A DNA stretch of 35,566 nt from CAYYJM01 sp964471755 (GCA_964471755.1 CAYYJM010000030.1:1-35566); one strand, 5' to 3'; positions 17,210 to 26,122 are shown, counted from the stretch's first letter. Notes: generated from the sequence alone by a model not told the origin. Made by a program: numbers and translations.

Positions 17210-17225
17210 CCGTTATGGATAACGG
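17210..17225. promoter_or_regulatory. 16-bp palindrome in a divergent promoter region
   Basis: CCGTTAT-GG-ATAACGG is a perfect inverted repeat between the divergent NHL and DUF1501 genes. It could bind a dimeric regulator. No regulator gene is adjacent, so the function is speculative. Confidence 0.35.
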
Positions 17226-17341
17226 TGCTGGGTTGTGACGGACTTACGGGAGAATCCGTTCGATCGAAAGTTTGCACAGTCAATAGTAGGCGACTTCGCT
17301 ACTGTCAGTCAACCGGGAAAATAGACCGATTCACTCGATCC

Positions 17342-17370
17342 TTGTCGCCCGGCTTCCGGCAGGTTAGACT
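17342..17370 (+). promoter_or_regulatory. Candidate promoter of the DUF1501 gene
   Basis: TTGTCG at 17342-17347, 17-base spacer, TAGACT at 17365-17370; each box matches four of six consensus bases. The ATG is 33 bases further on. Confidence 0.4.
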
Positions 17371-17403
17371 GTGGTTGTTGATCCCACCCCGCTGGAGCGG
17401 ACC

Positions 17404-18783
17404 ATGCCATCGCATTCATTCTGCCCCGGCCCCTCACGCCGGCAGTTTTTGTTCGGTTCCGTGGCCCTTGGTGCGGGCCTGGCCGGCTTCCGACCGTCGC
17501 CGCTGACGGCGAAGCCCGACCCGACGACGAACGATCCGGCCGTCATCTTTATCTGGCTGCCGGGTGGGCCGCCGCACACGGACACCTTCGACATGAAACC
17601 GGACTCCCCGGTCGAGTACCGTGGCGAGTTCAATCCGATCAAGACGAACGTCCCCGGCATCGACATCTGCGAACACCTACCGGCCCTGGCTCGGCAGGCC
17701 GATCGCTTCGCGCTGATCCGGAGCATCGCGCACCGGTTCGCCGATCACGGTGGCGGCCACAAGAAGTTCCTCACCGGCCGTGATCCGCTCGAACCGACCG
17801 GCTTCGTCAACGACTACCCGATGGTCGGCTCAATGGCGGCGAAGCTGCTCGACCAGCGGCGAGTGGGGGTGCCGAACTACGTGAGCGTTGTCGATGGCGG
17901 CCGCCAGGGCATCGACGTGTTCAGCTTTGGCTCGGCATACCTGGGCCCGGCCGTGCATCCGTTCATGGTTGTCGGCGATCCGTCCGAGCCGGCCTACGAG
18001 GTCAAGAACCTGTCCCTGGCTCGCGGCACCGAGGATCACCTGGGCGATCGGCTAGCGCTGCTCAACGCCTTCGACAGGCCGATGCCGCATGATCGTAGCG
18101 GCGTGGCTCAGGGCATCGAGGCGAGCCGTGAGCGGGCCCTGGAACTGGTCACGTCGCGCACGGCGAAGGCGGCCTTCGACCTGAACCGTGAGCCGGCCGC
18201 ACTGCGAGCGAAGTACGGCGACCACCGTTACGGCCAGCGTTGCCTGATGGCCCGCCGACTGGTCGAGGCCGGGGCGACCTGGGTGACGATGGTCCTGGAG
18301 AACGCCACGCCGCGCGGCCAGCAGATGATCGAGGACGGCACCTACAACTGGGACAGTCACGCCGTCAACTGCCACATCTTCAAGGACACGAAGTACAAGC
18401 TCGGCTTCCTCGATCAGGCCGTGGCGGCCCTGATCGACGACCTGTACACGCGCGGCCTGGATCGTCGGGTGCTGCTGGTCGTGACGGGCGAGTTTGGCCG
18501 GACGCCGAAGATCGAACACGCGAAGGACCGACCGGGCCGGGATCACTGGCCCTGGGCGATGTCGATCCTGGTTTCCGGCGGCGGCCTCAAAATGGGCCAG
18601 GTCGTCGGCTCGACCACGTCGAAGGGCGAGACGCCGAAGGATCGGCCGATGGTGCCGAACCACCTGTGGGCGACGGTGTTCCAGCATCTGAAGCTGCCGT
18701 GGCAGGAGACGAACTTCATCGACAACAGCGGCCGACCGATGCCGATGCTGCCCGACGGCGAGCCGATCGCCGAGCTGGTGTAA
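17404..18783 (+). CDS. DUF1501 domain protein, Tat-exported
   Basis: 459 aa. ATG at 17404 has GGAG six bases upstream. A twin-arginine signal is clear: SRRQFL at 11-16, then GSVALGAGLAGF. The family signatures are present: an early WLPGGPPHTDTFDMKP, HRFADHGGGHKKFLTG, and VTGEFGRTPKIE with downstream RDHWPWAMSILVSGGG. DUF1501 proteins resemble alkaline-phosphatase/sulfatase-fold enzymes, are very abundant in planctomycetes and are usually encoded beside a cytochrome-c-type DUF1549/DUF1553 protein. Here the following gene is instead the HzsA-like dihaem protein 285 bases downstream. Tat export implies folding, perhaps with a cofactor, before transport. The reaction is unknown. Confidence 0.9.
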   Translation: MPSHSFCPGPSRRQFLFGSVALGAGLAGFRPSPLTAKPDPTTNDPAVIFIWLPGGPPHTDTFDMKPDSPVEYRGEFNPIKTNVPGIDICEHLPALARQADRFALIRSIAHRFADHGGGHKKFLTGRDPLEPTGFVNDYPMVGSMAAKLLDQRRVGVPNYVSVVDGGRQGIDVFSFGSAYLGPAVHPFMVVGDPSEPAYEVKNLSLARGTEDHLGDRLALLNAFDRPMPHDRSGVAQGIEASRERALELVTSRTAKAAFDLNREPAALRAKYGDHRYGQRCLMARRLVEAGATWVTMVLENATPRGQQMIEDGTYNWDSHAVNCHIFKDTKYKLGFLDQAVAALIDDLYTRGLDRRVLLVVTGEFGRTPKIEHAKDRPGRDHWPWAMSILVSGGGLKMGQVVGSTTSKGETPKDRPMVPNHLWATVFQHLKLPWQETNFIDNSGRPMPMLPDGEPIAELV

Positions 18784-18810
18784 CAAGCAAAGGCGTAGCG
18801 TGGTTTGTCG

Positions 18811-18919
18811 GAGCCGCGCACGCAGGGAGCGCCAGCGACCGGAGTAAGCGGTTGAAGCCCTGAGTGGATCTCCTTGACCGCTTACTCCGCTCGCCTGCGG
18901 CTCGCTGCGTGCGCGGCTC
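18811..18919. repeat. Imperfect long inverted repeat, same family as 7106-7219
   Basis: Arms of about 41 bases (18811-18851 and 18878-18919) begin and end with GAGCCGCGCACGCAG and GGAGTAAGCGG and their complements, with a few mismatches in the middle. The left arm contains GGGAGCGCCAGCGACCGGAG, the core also seen at 7106-7219. It lies between the DUF1501 stop and the HzsA-like start and may end or attenuate transcription between them. Confidence 0.75.
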
Positions 18920-19068
18920 TGATAGCCATGCCCATCCGACCAGTTCCCTCCTCTTTTTCTCAATGGCACATCGCCTACCCACAGGGTACAGTAACCCTCG
19001 ATTCCTGTCCGCCGATCTCCCCCGCCGGACGGACGGTCTGGGTCGATACCCCACCCAAGGACTCTCCC

Positions 19069-22000
19069 ATGCGCACCCTCCTCACCATCGCGCTGGCTCT
19101 GGTCGCCGGCCTCGTCACCGCCCAGAAGGCGGAGCCGCCGAAGCCGGAACTTTACCCCGATCCGATCAACGTCGAGGTGCCGCACATCTCGACCGACAAG
19201 AGCATCCAGTACGACTACGACATCGTCTACGTCCGCGCCAAACGGGCCGGTGACAAGGTCCACAAGCGATTCTTCACCGACTTCAGCTCGCCGGTCACGT
19301 TCGAGGCCGGGGCCGACCTGATGCTCCTGCATCCCGACGGCAAGGAGGAACTCCTCGTCGTCGGCGGCAAGGGCTCCATCACCGACCCGTCGGTGTCACT
19401 CGATGGTCAGTGGTGCTACTACGTCCACGTTCACGACCTGACCAGGGCCAGTCAGTGGAACCCGCCGCGAGCCGGGGCCGACATCTACAAGATCCACCTG
19501 AAGAGTCGCAAGGTCGTTCGCCTCACGAACCAGAAGTACACGCCGAATACCGGAGCTGCCGAGTGGTCGAAGGACTACCGTGCCTCGGAGCCGGGCAAGT
19601 CGCACATCGAACCGGGCGTCTACAACATGGGACCGTGTCCGCTGCCGGGCGGACGGATCGTCTTCACCTCCAACCGCGACGGTTTCCGGCCGGCCAAGGG
19701 CTATCCCGCCATCGCGCTGCAACTCTTCGTCATGGACGATCGCGATACCGACCTCGGCGACGACGCCGATCCCACAAACCTGGAGAAGATCGGTCATCTG
19801 AACCTGGCCGGGGCCCTGCATCCGGTCGTTCTCAAGGATGGCCGGATCATGTACTCATCGCTCGAATCGCAGGGCAATCGCAGCGACATCCTCTGGGGCA
19901 TCTGGACGATCCATCCCGACGGCACGAACTGGAACCCGCTTGTCTCGGCGTTCGATCCAGGCGGCGCGCCCAACGGCTTCCACTTCCAGGCGCAGCTGTC
20001 CGACGGCCATCTGATCGTCGAGGAATACTACAACCAGAACAACAGCGGCTTCGGGGCCTACATCAAGCTGCCGCCCTCGCCGACGGACGACTACCCGGCC
20101 TTCGGGCCAGCCTTCATGAACGACCCACGCAACAAGGGCTGGCGTTACGGCCGGCACGACAACGGCAAGCCGCGCATCTACCGGATGCCGTTCCTGCCGA
20201 CCGACTCCGTGTCGCTGACACCCTTCAGTCACGGCTTCGAGGGCCAGGCCGACACGTCGCTCCCGGGCAAGAAGGATTCGCCGCGCGTCGGCAAGTTCAC
20301 GCACCCGGCCGGGGCTCCGGACAACCACCTCCTCACCTGCTACTCGCCGGGGCCGGTCAACCATCAGTACACCTACCTGCCGCAACTCGACGGCGGCATC
20401 TACCTCATCCCGAAGGGTGCGGTCATCACCGAGCCGGCTCAGATGCGGCTGATCAAGAACGATCCGAACTACAACGAGTGCTGGCCGCGTCCCGTCGTGT
20501 CGTACCAGCGTATCCACGGCCAGAAGGAGCCGACCGTCCTGCCCCGGCTGAAGAATGACGGCACGCTGTCAAAGCACCTGCCAGCCGGGACGCCGTTCGG
20601 CCTGATCGGCACGTCGAGCTTCTACAAGCGCGAGTCATACCCCAACGGCGTCGTGCCGGACGGAAGCGTGACTGCGACGTACAGCGGCAAGAACGATCCG
20701 TGGAAGGGCCTCGACCCGTTCACGAGTCACGGCAACGGGCCGGCCCTCAACTGGCACAACCAGGGAGCCGACGCGGGCCTCTACGGCAACGACGAGATCC
20801 ACGCCGTCCGCATCCTGGCGATGGAGCCGACGACCGATCGCAAGGGAGCGGCGAGCGGCCGACGCTACTACAACCACGCCGGCGAACGCCTTCGCATCCT
20901 CGGCGAGGTGCCCCTGCGCAAGTTCGACGGCAAAAAACAACCCCTCGATCCGGACGGCAATCCGGACACGAGCTTCCTGGCGAAGATTCCCGCCGATGTC
21001 GGCTTCACGTTCCAGACGCTCGACCGGAACGGCCTCGTGCTGAACATGGCCCAGACGTGGCACCAGCTTCGGCCCGGCGAGGTGCGTGTCAACTGCGGCG
21101 GCTGCCATGCTCACAGTCAGAAGCCGACTGACTTCAAGGTGACAGCGGCAGCGAAGGACAGCTACCCCGTCTGGGACCTGACGGCGAGTACGCCATTGTT
21201 AACCGACAAGGGCCGCGATGAGAGCAAGCGAAAGTGGGACGCTGACGACGCCAGCGGCCTGCGTACGGTCAAGAGCGGGCCGCTCAACGTCGAGTATCAC
21301 CGCGACATCAAGCCGATTCTGCAACGGAGCTGCGTCGCCTGCCACACGAGCAAGTCGGGCAACGTACCGCCGGCGAAGCTCGACCTCGATGCCGACGCGG
21401 AGTCGGTTTCGATCGAGAACCACGGCAAGTTCCCCGGCACCTACGCCCGGCTGGCCCTCGACGAGCGGGCGAAGTTCGGCATCCGCCCGGTCGGCTACAA
21501 CAGCTGGGCCGCCACGAACGCCTCGCGCTACGTCCGCAAGTTCCAGTCGCGGCGGAGCCTGCTCATCTGGAAAGTGTTCGGCGAGCGGCTCGACGGCTTC
21601 TCCAACGACGACCACCCCAGCGAGGCCGTCCCCGGCGATGGCGTCTTTCAGATCAAGGGCCAGCGAGTGGACACTCAGAAGGCGAAGTCGCGGTACGATC
21701 TCGACTACCTGGGATCGCGGATGCCGCCGCCGGAGGCCGTGAAGTCGGGCAAGGTCGCGCCGCTGACCGACGAGGACCGCCGGACCCTGGTTCGCTGGAT
21801 CGACCTCGGCTGTCCGATCGACCTGGACGCGCGGCACGGCTGGTTCCTCGACGAGCAGCGGCCGACGCTGACGTTGACGCTGCCGAAGGGCGACCTGTCA
21901 CACCTGCTGATCGGCATGACCGACCACGGCACCGGCCTCGATCCGGCCACCTTCCGCGTCACCGCCGACGTTGAGATGGATGGGGTGCAGGCGGGGACGA

Positions 22001-22140
22001 ACCTGGCCGATCGCTTCAAGGCGACGACGCCGGGCGTCTGGGAGTATCGGCCGAAGACACCGGGGAAGGCATCGCGGCTGACCGTCGAGGTGAAGGACCG
22101 ACAGGGGAATGTCACCCGGCTGGAGCGGACGCTGCGGTGA
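19069..22140 (+). CDS. HzsA-related secreted dihaem protein (hydrazine synthase alpha-like)
   Basis: 1023 aa. The ATG at 19069 opens a Sec signal (MRTLLTIALALVAGLVTAQ); the longer in-frame extension upstream lies in the repeat region. The N-terminal part is a propeller-like domain (GRIVFTSNRDGFRP, GRIMYSSLESQGNRSD). A middle domain with PADVGFTFQTLDRNGLVLN and WHQLRPGEVR precedes haem site C676-GGCH680. A second site, C755-VACH759, follows YHRDIKPILQRS, and a planctomycete cytochrome tail (SRMPPPEAV, DEDRRTLVRWIDLGCP) comes after it. Propeller, middle haem and late haem match the layout of anammox HzsA, the subunit that condenses ammonium with hydroxylamine. HzsA-related proteins occur in non-anammox bacteria and their activity is unknown. 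No hzsB or hzsC is in the window, so hydrazine synthesis should not be assumed. Confidence 0.8.
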   Translation: MRTLLTIALALVAGLVTAQKAEPPKPELYPDPINVEVPHISTDKSIQYDYDIVYVRAKRAGDKVHKRFFTDFSSPVTFEAGADLMLLHPDGKEELLVVGGKGSITDPSVSLDGQWCYYVHVHDLTRASQWNPPRAGADIYKIHLKSRKVVRLTNQKYTPNTGAAEWSKDYRASEPGKSHIEPGVYNMGPCPLPGGRIVFTSNRDGFRPAKGYPAIALQLFVMDDRDTDLGDDADPTNLEKIGHLNLAGALHPVVLKDGRIMYSSLESQGNRSDILWGIWTIHPDGTNWNPLVSAFDPGGAPNGFHFQAQLSDGHLIVEEYYNQNNSGFGAYIKLPPSPTDDYPAFGPAFMNDPRNKGWRYGRHDNGKPRIYRMPFLPTDSVSLTPFSHGFEGQADTSLPGKKDSPRVGKFTHPAGAPDNHLLTCYSPGPVNHQYTYLPQLDGGIYLIPKGAVITEPAQMRLIKNDPNYNECWPRPVVSYQRIHGQKEPTVLPRLKNDGTLSKHLPAGTPFGLIGTSSFYKRESYPNGVVPDGSVTATYSGKNDPWKGLDPFTSHGNGPALNWHNQGADAGLYGNDEIHAVRILAMEPTTDRKGAASGRRYYNHAGERLRILGEVPLRKFDGKKQPLDPDGNPDTSFLAKIPADVGFTFQTLDRNGLVLNMAQTWHQLRPGEVRVNCGGCHAHSQKPTDFKVTAAAKDSYPVWDLTASTPLLTDKGRDESKRKWDADDASGLRTVKSGPLNVEYHRDIKPILQRSCVACHTSKSGNVPPAKLDLDADAESVSIENHGKFPGTYARLALDERAKFGIRPVGYNSWAATNASRYVRKFQSRRSLLIWKVFGERLDGFSNDDHPSEAVPGDGVFQIKGQRVDTQKAKSRYDLDYLGSRMPPPEAVKSGKVAPLTDEDRRTLVRWIDLGCPIDLDARHGWFLDEQRPTLTLTLPKGDLSHLLIGMTDHGTGLDPATFRVTADVEMDGVQAGTNLADRFKATTPGVWEYRPKTPGKASRLTVEVKDRQGNVTRLERTLR

Positions 22141-22150
22141 GTGGCAATCC

Positions 22151-22213
22151 ATTTAGCCGCCGGCTTGCCGGCGGTCTTCGTCGACGAATACCCGCCGGCA
22201 AGCCGGCGGCTAG
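22151..22213. repeat. Long hairpin repeat, copy 1
   Basis: Arms at 22151-22174 and 22192-22213 are complementary over 21 bases without mismatch (core TAGCCGCCGGCTTGCCGGCGG) around a 17-base loop. It lies between the convergent ends of the HzsA-like and LRR genes, where it could stop transcription from both sides. A second copy is at 26040-26103. Confidence 0.9.
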
Positions 22214-22233
22214 ATGAAGAGGCCCGCCCGGCT

Positions 22234-23980
22234 TCAACAATCCGACCAGACGCGCAGCCGTGGCCCGAGACGTTCGCGCAANNNNNNNNNNGCTCTGCGA
22301 CCCGAGGACCACGTCGCGCAATCGGCTCCACCCGCCGAACACAAGCGGTTCGACCGCCGCCGCGTCGAGTTCCCACTCCGACGCGAGGTGGAGCGACTCC
22401 AGGTGACAAAGCCCTGTCGCACCCGCCAGGCGTTTCAGCTTCTCCGCGTCAAGGGTATTCCACCCGAATCCGAGCCAGCGCAGCCCGATCAGGGCGGGAC
22501 ATGCGGCCAGTTGCTCGACGTTCTGCTGCGTCCTGCAACTGCCGGAAAGGTCCAGGCGCTCCAGCCGTGGTGAGAGATACGGCGAGGTCAGCAGTGCCTC
22601 CGTGTCCTCCTCGCAGTCCTGGCCGTACATCCGTGTCAGGTTCAACTCGGTCAGGCCGGCCAGGCCGGGCCAGTCGGCCAGGGCCGCCCCGATCCCCGCG
22701 CAGTCCGGCAGGCTCAGGGAACGGAGGCAGGTCGGCCCCTCTGCCGGGATCGCAAAAAGGGGTGCCACATCCTCCGCCGAGAGGTCTTCGGAAGCCAGGA
22801 GTAGCTCCCGGAGGTTGCCGAGCCACGGGGCCTGCATCAGGCTCGCCCATGCTTCCGCGATGAAGGAGCCGTACGCGCGCATCGAGAAGGCGGTCAGGTT
22901 CCGCAGTTTGAGCGACCCGAACAGTACGTCCCAGCCGCCGGGCTCCGCCCTCCGTGAGGCGTGCCAGTCGCCGGACAGCCGCAATGCGCTGATGCGCTCC
23001 GGGAGGGCGGTCACCAGTTCTCCCAGGGGTAGGGCGTCCGGGATGGCCAGCGAGCGGAGACGCGGGAACCCCGAATCGGCCAGGATCGCTCTCAGGCCGT
23101 CGGCTTCCAGCGCGCCACACTCGCCCAGGTCGAGTTCCTCCAGTCGTCCCAGCGGCGCGGACGCCAGGAGTCGGGCCGCCTCGTCGTTGAACTGGCACAA
23201 CGCGAACGAGACCGCTCGCAGGTTCTCCGCGAACGACGACCGCGTGAGGAAGTTCACCCCGGAGGCCAGTGTCACGGCGTCGTCATTCTGGTATGCGTCG
23301 CTCAGGTCGAGCCGTTCCAGGGTCCGCAAGTGAGACGCCCGGCAGAATCCCTCCCAGATCGGCAGGTTGATTGAATCCCGGCCGTTTCGCGTATCGCCGT
23401 TCAGATGCAGTTCCCGGAGCCGGCCGACGTGCTCCGCTCGGGCCAGGGCCGCGGGCCAGGCGTTGGTCGCCAACCGGCCGCCGTACATGGCGGGCAAGGG
23501 ATCGTCGCGCCGACAGCCGGCGGTCTCCAGGGCTCGCACCTGACCCATCGCCCGGCACGCGACCACCTCCGCGACCGCCGCCGGCTCCAGCGACTCGCCC
23601 AACTGATTCACCAGGGCGACGCGCTCGACGGGATGCTCGGCGAAGAGGGCCTCACCATGAGCCAGGAACACCTCCGGCGTGATCGTGACCGAGTGGAGCA
23701 GGCCGCGCCGATACTCCCAGCGGACCAGCCGTTCGGCCCACTCGCCCAGCCACTCGGCCTCGTGTTCGGTCTGGAGTTCGAGTTGCCGGACGTGCAGCTC
23801 GGGATAGCGATCCTCCCACGTTGGCAGCCGGGCGAGTTCGCACTGGATGCGGATCAGTTCGGCGCGAGCGGGTTCGCCCTGCTCTTCCAGCCAGTCGGAG
23901 AAGACCAGCCGCGACGTGTCGTCGTCGGGGGCCTCGCGGATCGCGTCGAGGAAGCCGTGTGCGTGGTTCATGACGGCCAT
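22234..23980 (-). CDS. TIGR02996 / leucine-rich-repeat protein, interrupted by a 10-N gap
   Basis: About 578 aa plus the gap. ATG at 23980; an alternative ATG at 23971 is possible. Residues about 8-50 (FLDAIREAPDDDTSRLVFSD, then WLEEQGEPARAELIRIQ) are the TIGR02996 domain, a hallmark of Gemmata-type planctomycetes. The rest is a set of leucine-rich repeats of the LxxLDLS / LRSLAIPD type, a probable binding surface. Without signal peptide or membrane helix it should be cytoplasmic. The 10-N gap at 22282-22291 breaks the frame if read literally. Beyond it, another frame gives LRERLGPRLRVWSDC and a stop at 22234, which is how TIGR02996 LRR proteins normally end. The real gap length is therefore a multiple of three. 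Function unknown. Confidence 0.82.
22282..22291. other. Assembly gap, 10 N, inside the LRR gene
   Basis: The frame upstream ends on a complete codon at 22292 and the natural C terminus begins at 22281, so the missing length must be a multiple of three, not ten. Confidence 0.8.
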
Positions 23981-24080
23981 TGGAACCCGCTCCCGCTCCC
24001 CTCGTCAATCCACTTTCTTGCTCGCCGATCCTCGATCCGTGCGGTAGAGTGTGCCGCATCCCTCGCACGGAGTACCGACC

Positions 24081-26033
24081 ATGCCAAGCCGCCTACTCCT
24101 GGTCCTGCCGTTGCTGCTGGCCCTGGCGACCATGATCTCGGCCGAAGACCCGAAGCGGACGCCGATCATCGTCGATACCGACATCGGCAGCTACCCCGAC
24201 GACGCCTTCGCTCTGGCCCTAACCGTCGCGTCGCCGGAACTGGACATCGTCGGCGTCACCACCTGCGGCGAGGCGGCCGAGGATCGCGCCTGGCTCTCGT
24301 GCCGCTTCCTGACCCTGGTCGGCGTCAAGGATGTCGCGGTCGCCCACGGTGTCGGCCCCCAGCCGGAGGGGAAGCTCGATGACCAGATCCAGTATCGCCG
24401 CCATCCGGCCGCCATCTACAATCGCACCCTCAAGCCGGGCAAGGGCCGCGCCGCCGACTGGATGGCGAGAGCCATCACTGCTCGACCAGGCGAGGTGACA
24501 ATCGTCTGTCTCGGCCCACTCACGAACGTCGCTCGCTTGCTCAAGGACCACCCCGACGCGGCGAAGAAACTCAAGGGCATCGTCATCTCCGGCGGCTCGA
24601 TCGCCACCGACTACGACGGCAAGAAGACCGCCGTCGCCGAGTGGAACATGAAGACCGACATCCCGGCCGTGAAGGCGGTCTTCGCCTCGGGCGTGCCGCT
24701 CATCGTCCTGCCGCTCGACGTCACGGTGCCGCTGACGCTGAATCGTCAGCAGTGCGACGAGCTGTTCGCGCCGCGGAACATGCTCACGCTCCAGGTGCAG
24801 AACCTGTTCGAGCTGTCCGGCCAGGGTTACCCGGCGAAGCTGTTCGACGTGGCCGCCGTCGCCGCGATGGCCGACGAAAAGCTCTTCACCTGGAAGTCGC
24901 TGGCCCTGACGGTGGACGAGCAGGGCAAGACCGTCGTCGGCGGCGGCAAGCCGAACGCTCGCGTCGCCGTCGGCGTCAAGGCTGACGAACTGCGCCGCTG
25001 GGCCATCGATCGCCTGCGAGGCTGGGGTAAGGAGTCGCCGCCGCGTGAGGAGAAGAACCGCTCGAAGCTCATCGATCGCGGCGGCTTCCCGGTGCGGGTG
25101 CATGCCTTCGAGGACTACGAGACGGACATCGAGCGCCGCTGGTGGATGAGCGGCAAGGTCCAGCCCGGCGAACCGCCCACGACCGGAAAGCGCGTCTGCC
25201 GCGACATGCTCACCCAGGACTTCGACGACCGCCAGGGCGACCTCAAGACGATGTGCCGAGCAGTTATCTTCAACCCGGTGCCCGGCCCGCCGATGGGGCC
25301 GCGCACGCGTCTCAGCTTCCGATACAAGCTTGAGGGCACCTCGACGCTGCGCGTCCAGCTCTACTCGCTGACAAACGGCTATCATCGGTATCTGTCGCTG
25401 CACGGCCTCGAACAGGGCAAGTGGCTCGACGGCTGTGTGGACATGACCGACATGCGTCGCCCGGACGGCAAGGGCAACCCGCTCTCGAAGGACGAGCGCA
25501 TTGACGACATTCAGTTCTACGTCCCGGCCGGGGCTCGCGTCTGGATCGACGAGATGATCCTCTACGAAGCGGCGGCCGATGGCGAGAAGCGGCCGTTCCC
25601 GAAGCGGGTCGTCTTCACCGCCTGGTTCGACACCGGCAAGCAGGGCAAGGAATGGCCCGGCGACTTCGAGATCGTCGCCCATCAGCCGCCGCGAACCTGG
25701 AAGGCGGCACACTCGATCACCGACGCCGCGGGCAAGCCAATCCTGCGCGTGGACCTCCGCGGCGAACGGCCTCTCGACCCGGCGACGGAACTCTTTTTCC
25801 ACTACCGAACGAAGGGCGATCAGCCGGTCGAGGTCGAGCTGTACAACCGGGTCAGCCAGCGCTCGCTCGGCAAGGCGACGCTCAAACCCTCGGCCGGGTG
25901 GACGACGGCGACGCTCGCATTCGATCTGTCGAAGGTGGACAAACCGGCGATCGACGAGATCCGTTTTCGGCCGGCGTCGGGCGGCGAGTTGTGGCTGGAC
26001 GATCTGCTACTGTACACTCCGGATGGGGATTGA
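24081..26033 (+). CDS. Secreted nucleoside hydrolase (IUNH family) with two C-terminal beta modules
   Basis: 650 aa, about twice a normal IUNH. ATG at 24081 opens a Sec signal (MPSRLLLVLPLLLALATMIS, cut near A21). Residues 25-315 are an inosine/uridine-preferring nucleoside hydrolase: DTDIGSYPDD at 32-41 gives the calcium-binding aspartates (D32, D34, D40, D41), with PGEVTIVCLGPLTNVARLL and a late LFDVAAVAAM, where the final aspartate is kept. The family cleaves the N-glycosidic bond of nucleosides. After a linker, residues about 340-510 and 520-650 carry two beta-rich modules with matching ends (ARVWIDEMILYEA and GELWLDDLLLYTP), resembling carbohydrate-binding or galactose-binding-like sandwiches. 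This suggests an exported enzyme attached to polymers or surfaces. Divergent from the LRR gene by 100 bases; followed by a hairpin. Confidence 0.85.
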   Translation: MPSRLLLVLPLLLALATMISAEDPKRTPIIVDTDIGSYPDDAFALALTVASPELDIVGVTTCGEAAEDRAWLSCRFLTLVGVKDVAVAHGVGPQPEGKLDDQIQYRRHPAAIYNRTLKPGKGRAADWMARAITARPGEVTIVCLGPLTNVARLLKDHPDAAKKLKGIVISGGSIATDYDGKKTAVAEWNMKTDIPAVKAVFASGVPLIVLPLDVTVPLTLNRQQCDELFAPRNMLTLQVQNLFELSGQGYPAKLFDVAAVAAMADEKLFTWKSLALTVDEQGKTVVGGGKPNARVAVGVKADELRRWAIDRLRGWGKESPPREEKNRSKLIDRGGFPVRVHAFEDYETDIERRWWMSGKVQPGEPPTTGKRVCRDMLTQDFDDRQGDLKTMCRAVIFNPVPGPPMGPRTRLSFRYKLEGTSTLRVQLYSLTNGYHRYLSLHGLEQGKWLDGCVDMTDMRRPDGKGNPLSKDERIDDIQFYVPAGARVWIDEMILYEAAADGEKRPFPKRVVFTAWFDTGKQGKEWPGDFEIVAHQPPRTWKAAHSITDAAGKPILRVDLRGERPLDPATELFFHYRTKGDQPVEVELYNRVSQRSLGKATLKPSAGWTTATLAFDLSKVDKPAIDEIRFRPASGGELWLDDLLLYTPDGD

Positions 26034-26039
26034 GTCTTC

Positions 26040-26103
26040 ATTTAGCCGCCGGCTTGCCGGCGGGTTTTTGCGACGAAGACCGCCGGCAAGCCGGCGGCTA
26101 AAT
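26040..26103. repeat. Long hairpin repeat, copy 2
   Basis: A perfect 24-bp stem (26040-26063 with 26080-26103) with a 16-base loop. The arms are the same as at 22151-22213. The loop contains CGACGAAGA next to the right arm, whereas copy 1 has TCTTCGTCG next to its left arm, so the two copies are in opposite orientations. It sits seven bases after the nucleoside hydrolase stop and can serve as its terminator. Confidence 0.9.
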
Positions 26104-26122
26104 GGGTGCCTGGAGACATCAG

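Noticed and set aside
18052..19332. 426-aa minus-strand open frame covering the repeat at 18811
   Set aside because: Antisense to DUF1501 and the HzsA-like gene, and crosses an inverted repeat; no domain seen.
19069..22140. Genuine hydrazine synthase, which would imply an anammox organism
   Set aside because: No hzsB, hzsC or hydrazine dehydrogenase is present, and the neighbours are those of Gemmata-type aerobes. Similarity to HzsA is at family level only.
22112..22281. C-terminal extension of the LRR protein through the gap into the hairpin repeat
   Set aside because: It translates the palindromic repeat (LAAGLPAG) and lacks the normal ending, which is found in the neighbouring frame.
24219..25802. 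527-aa minus-strand open frame across the nucleoside hydrolase
   Set aside because: Antisense shadow; His/Asp/Arg-rich without domain.
26102..26122. Earlier ATG of the SDR gene
   Set aside because: The ATG is partly made by the end of the hairpin repeat and has no ribosome site, while the ATG at 26123 follows GGAG.
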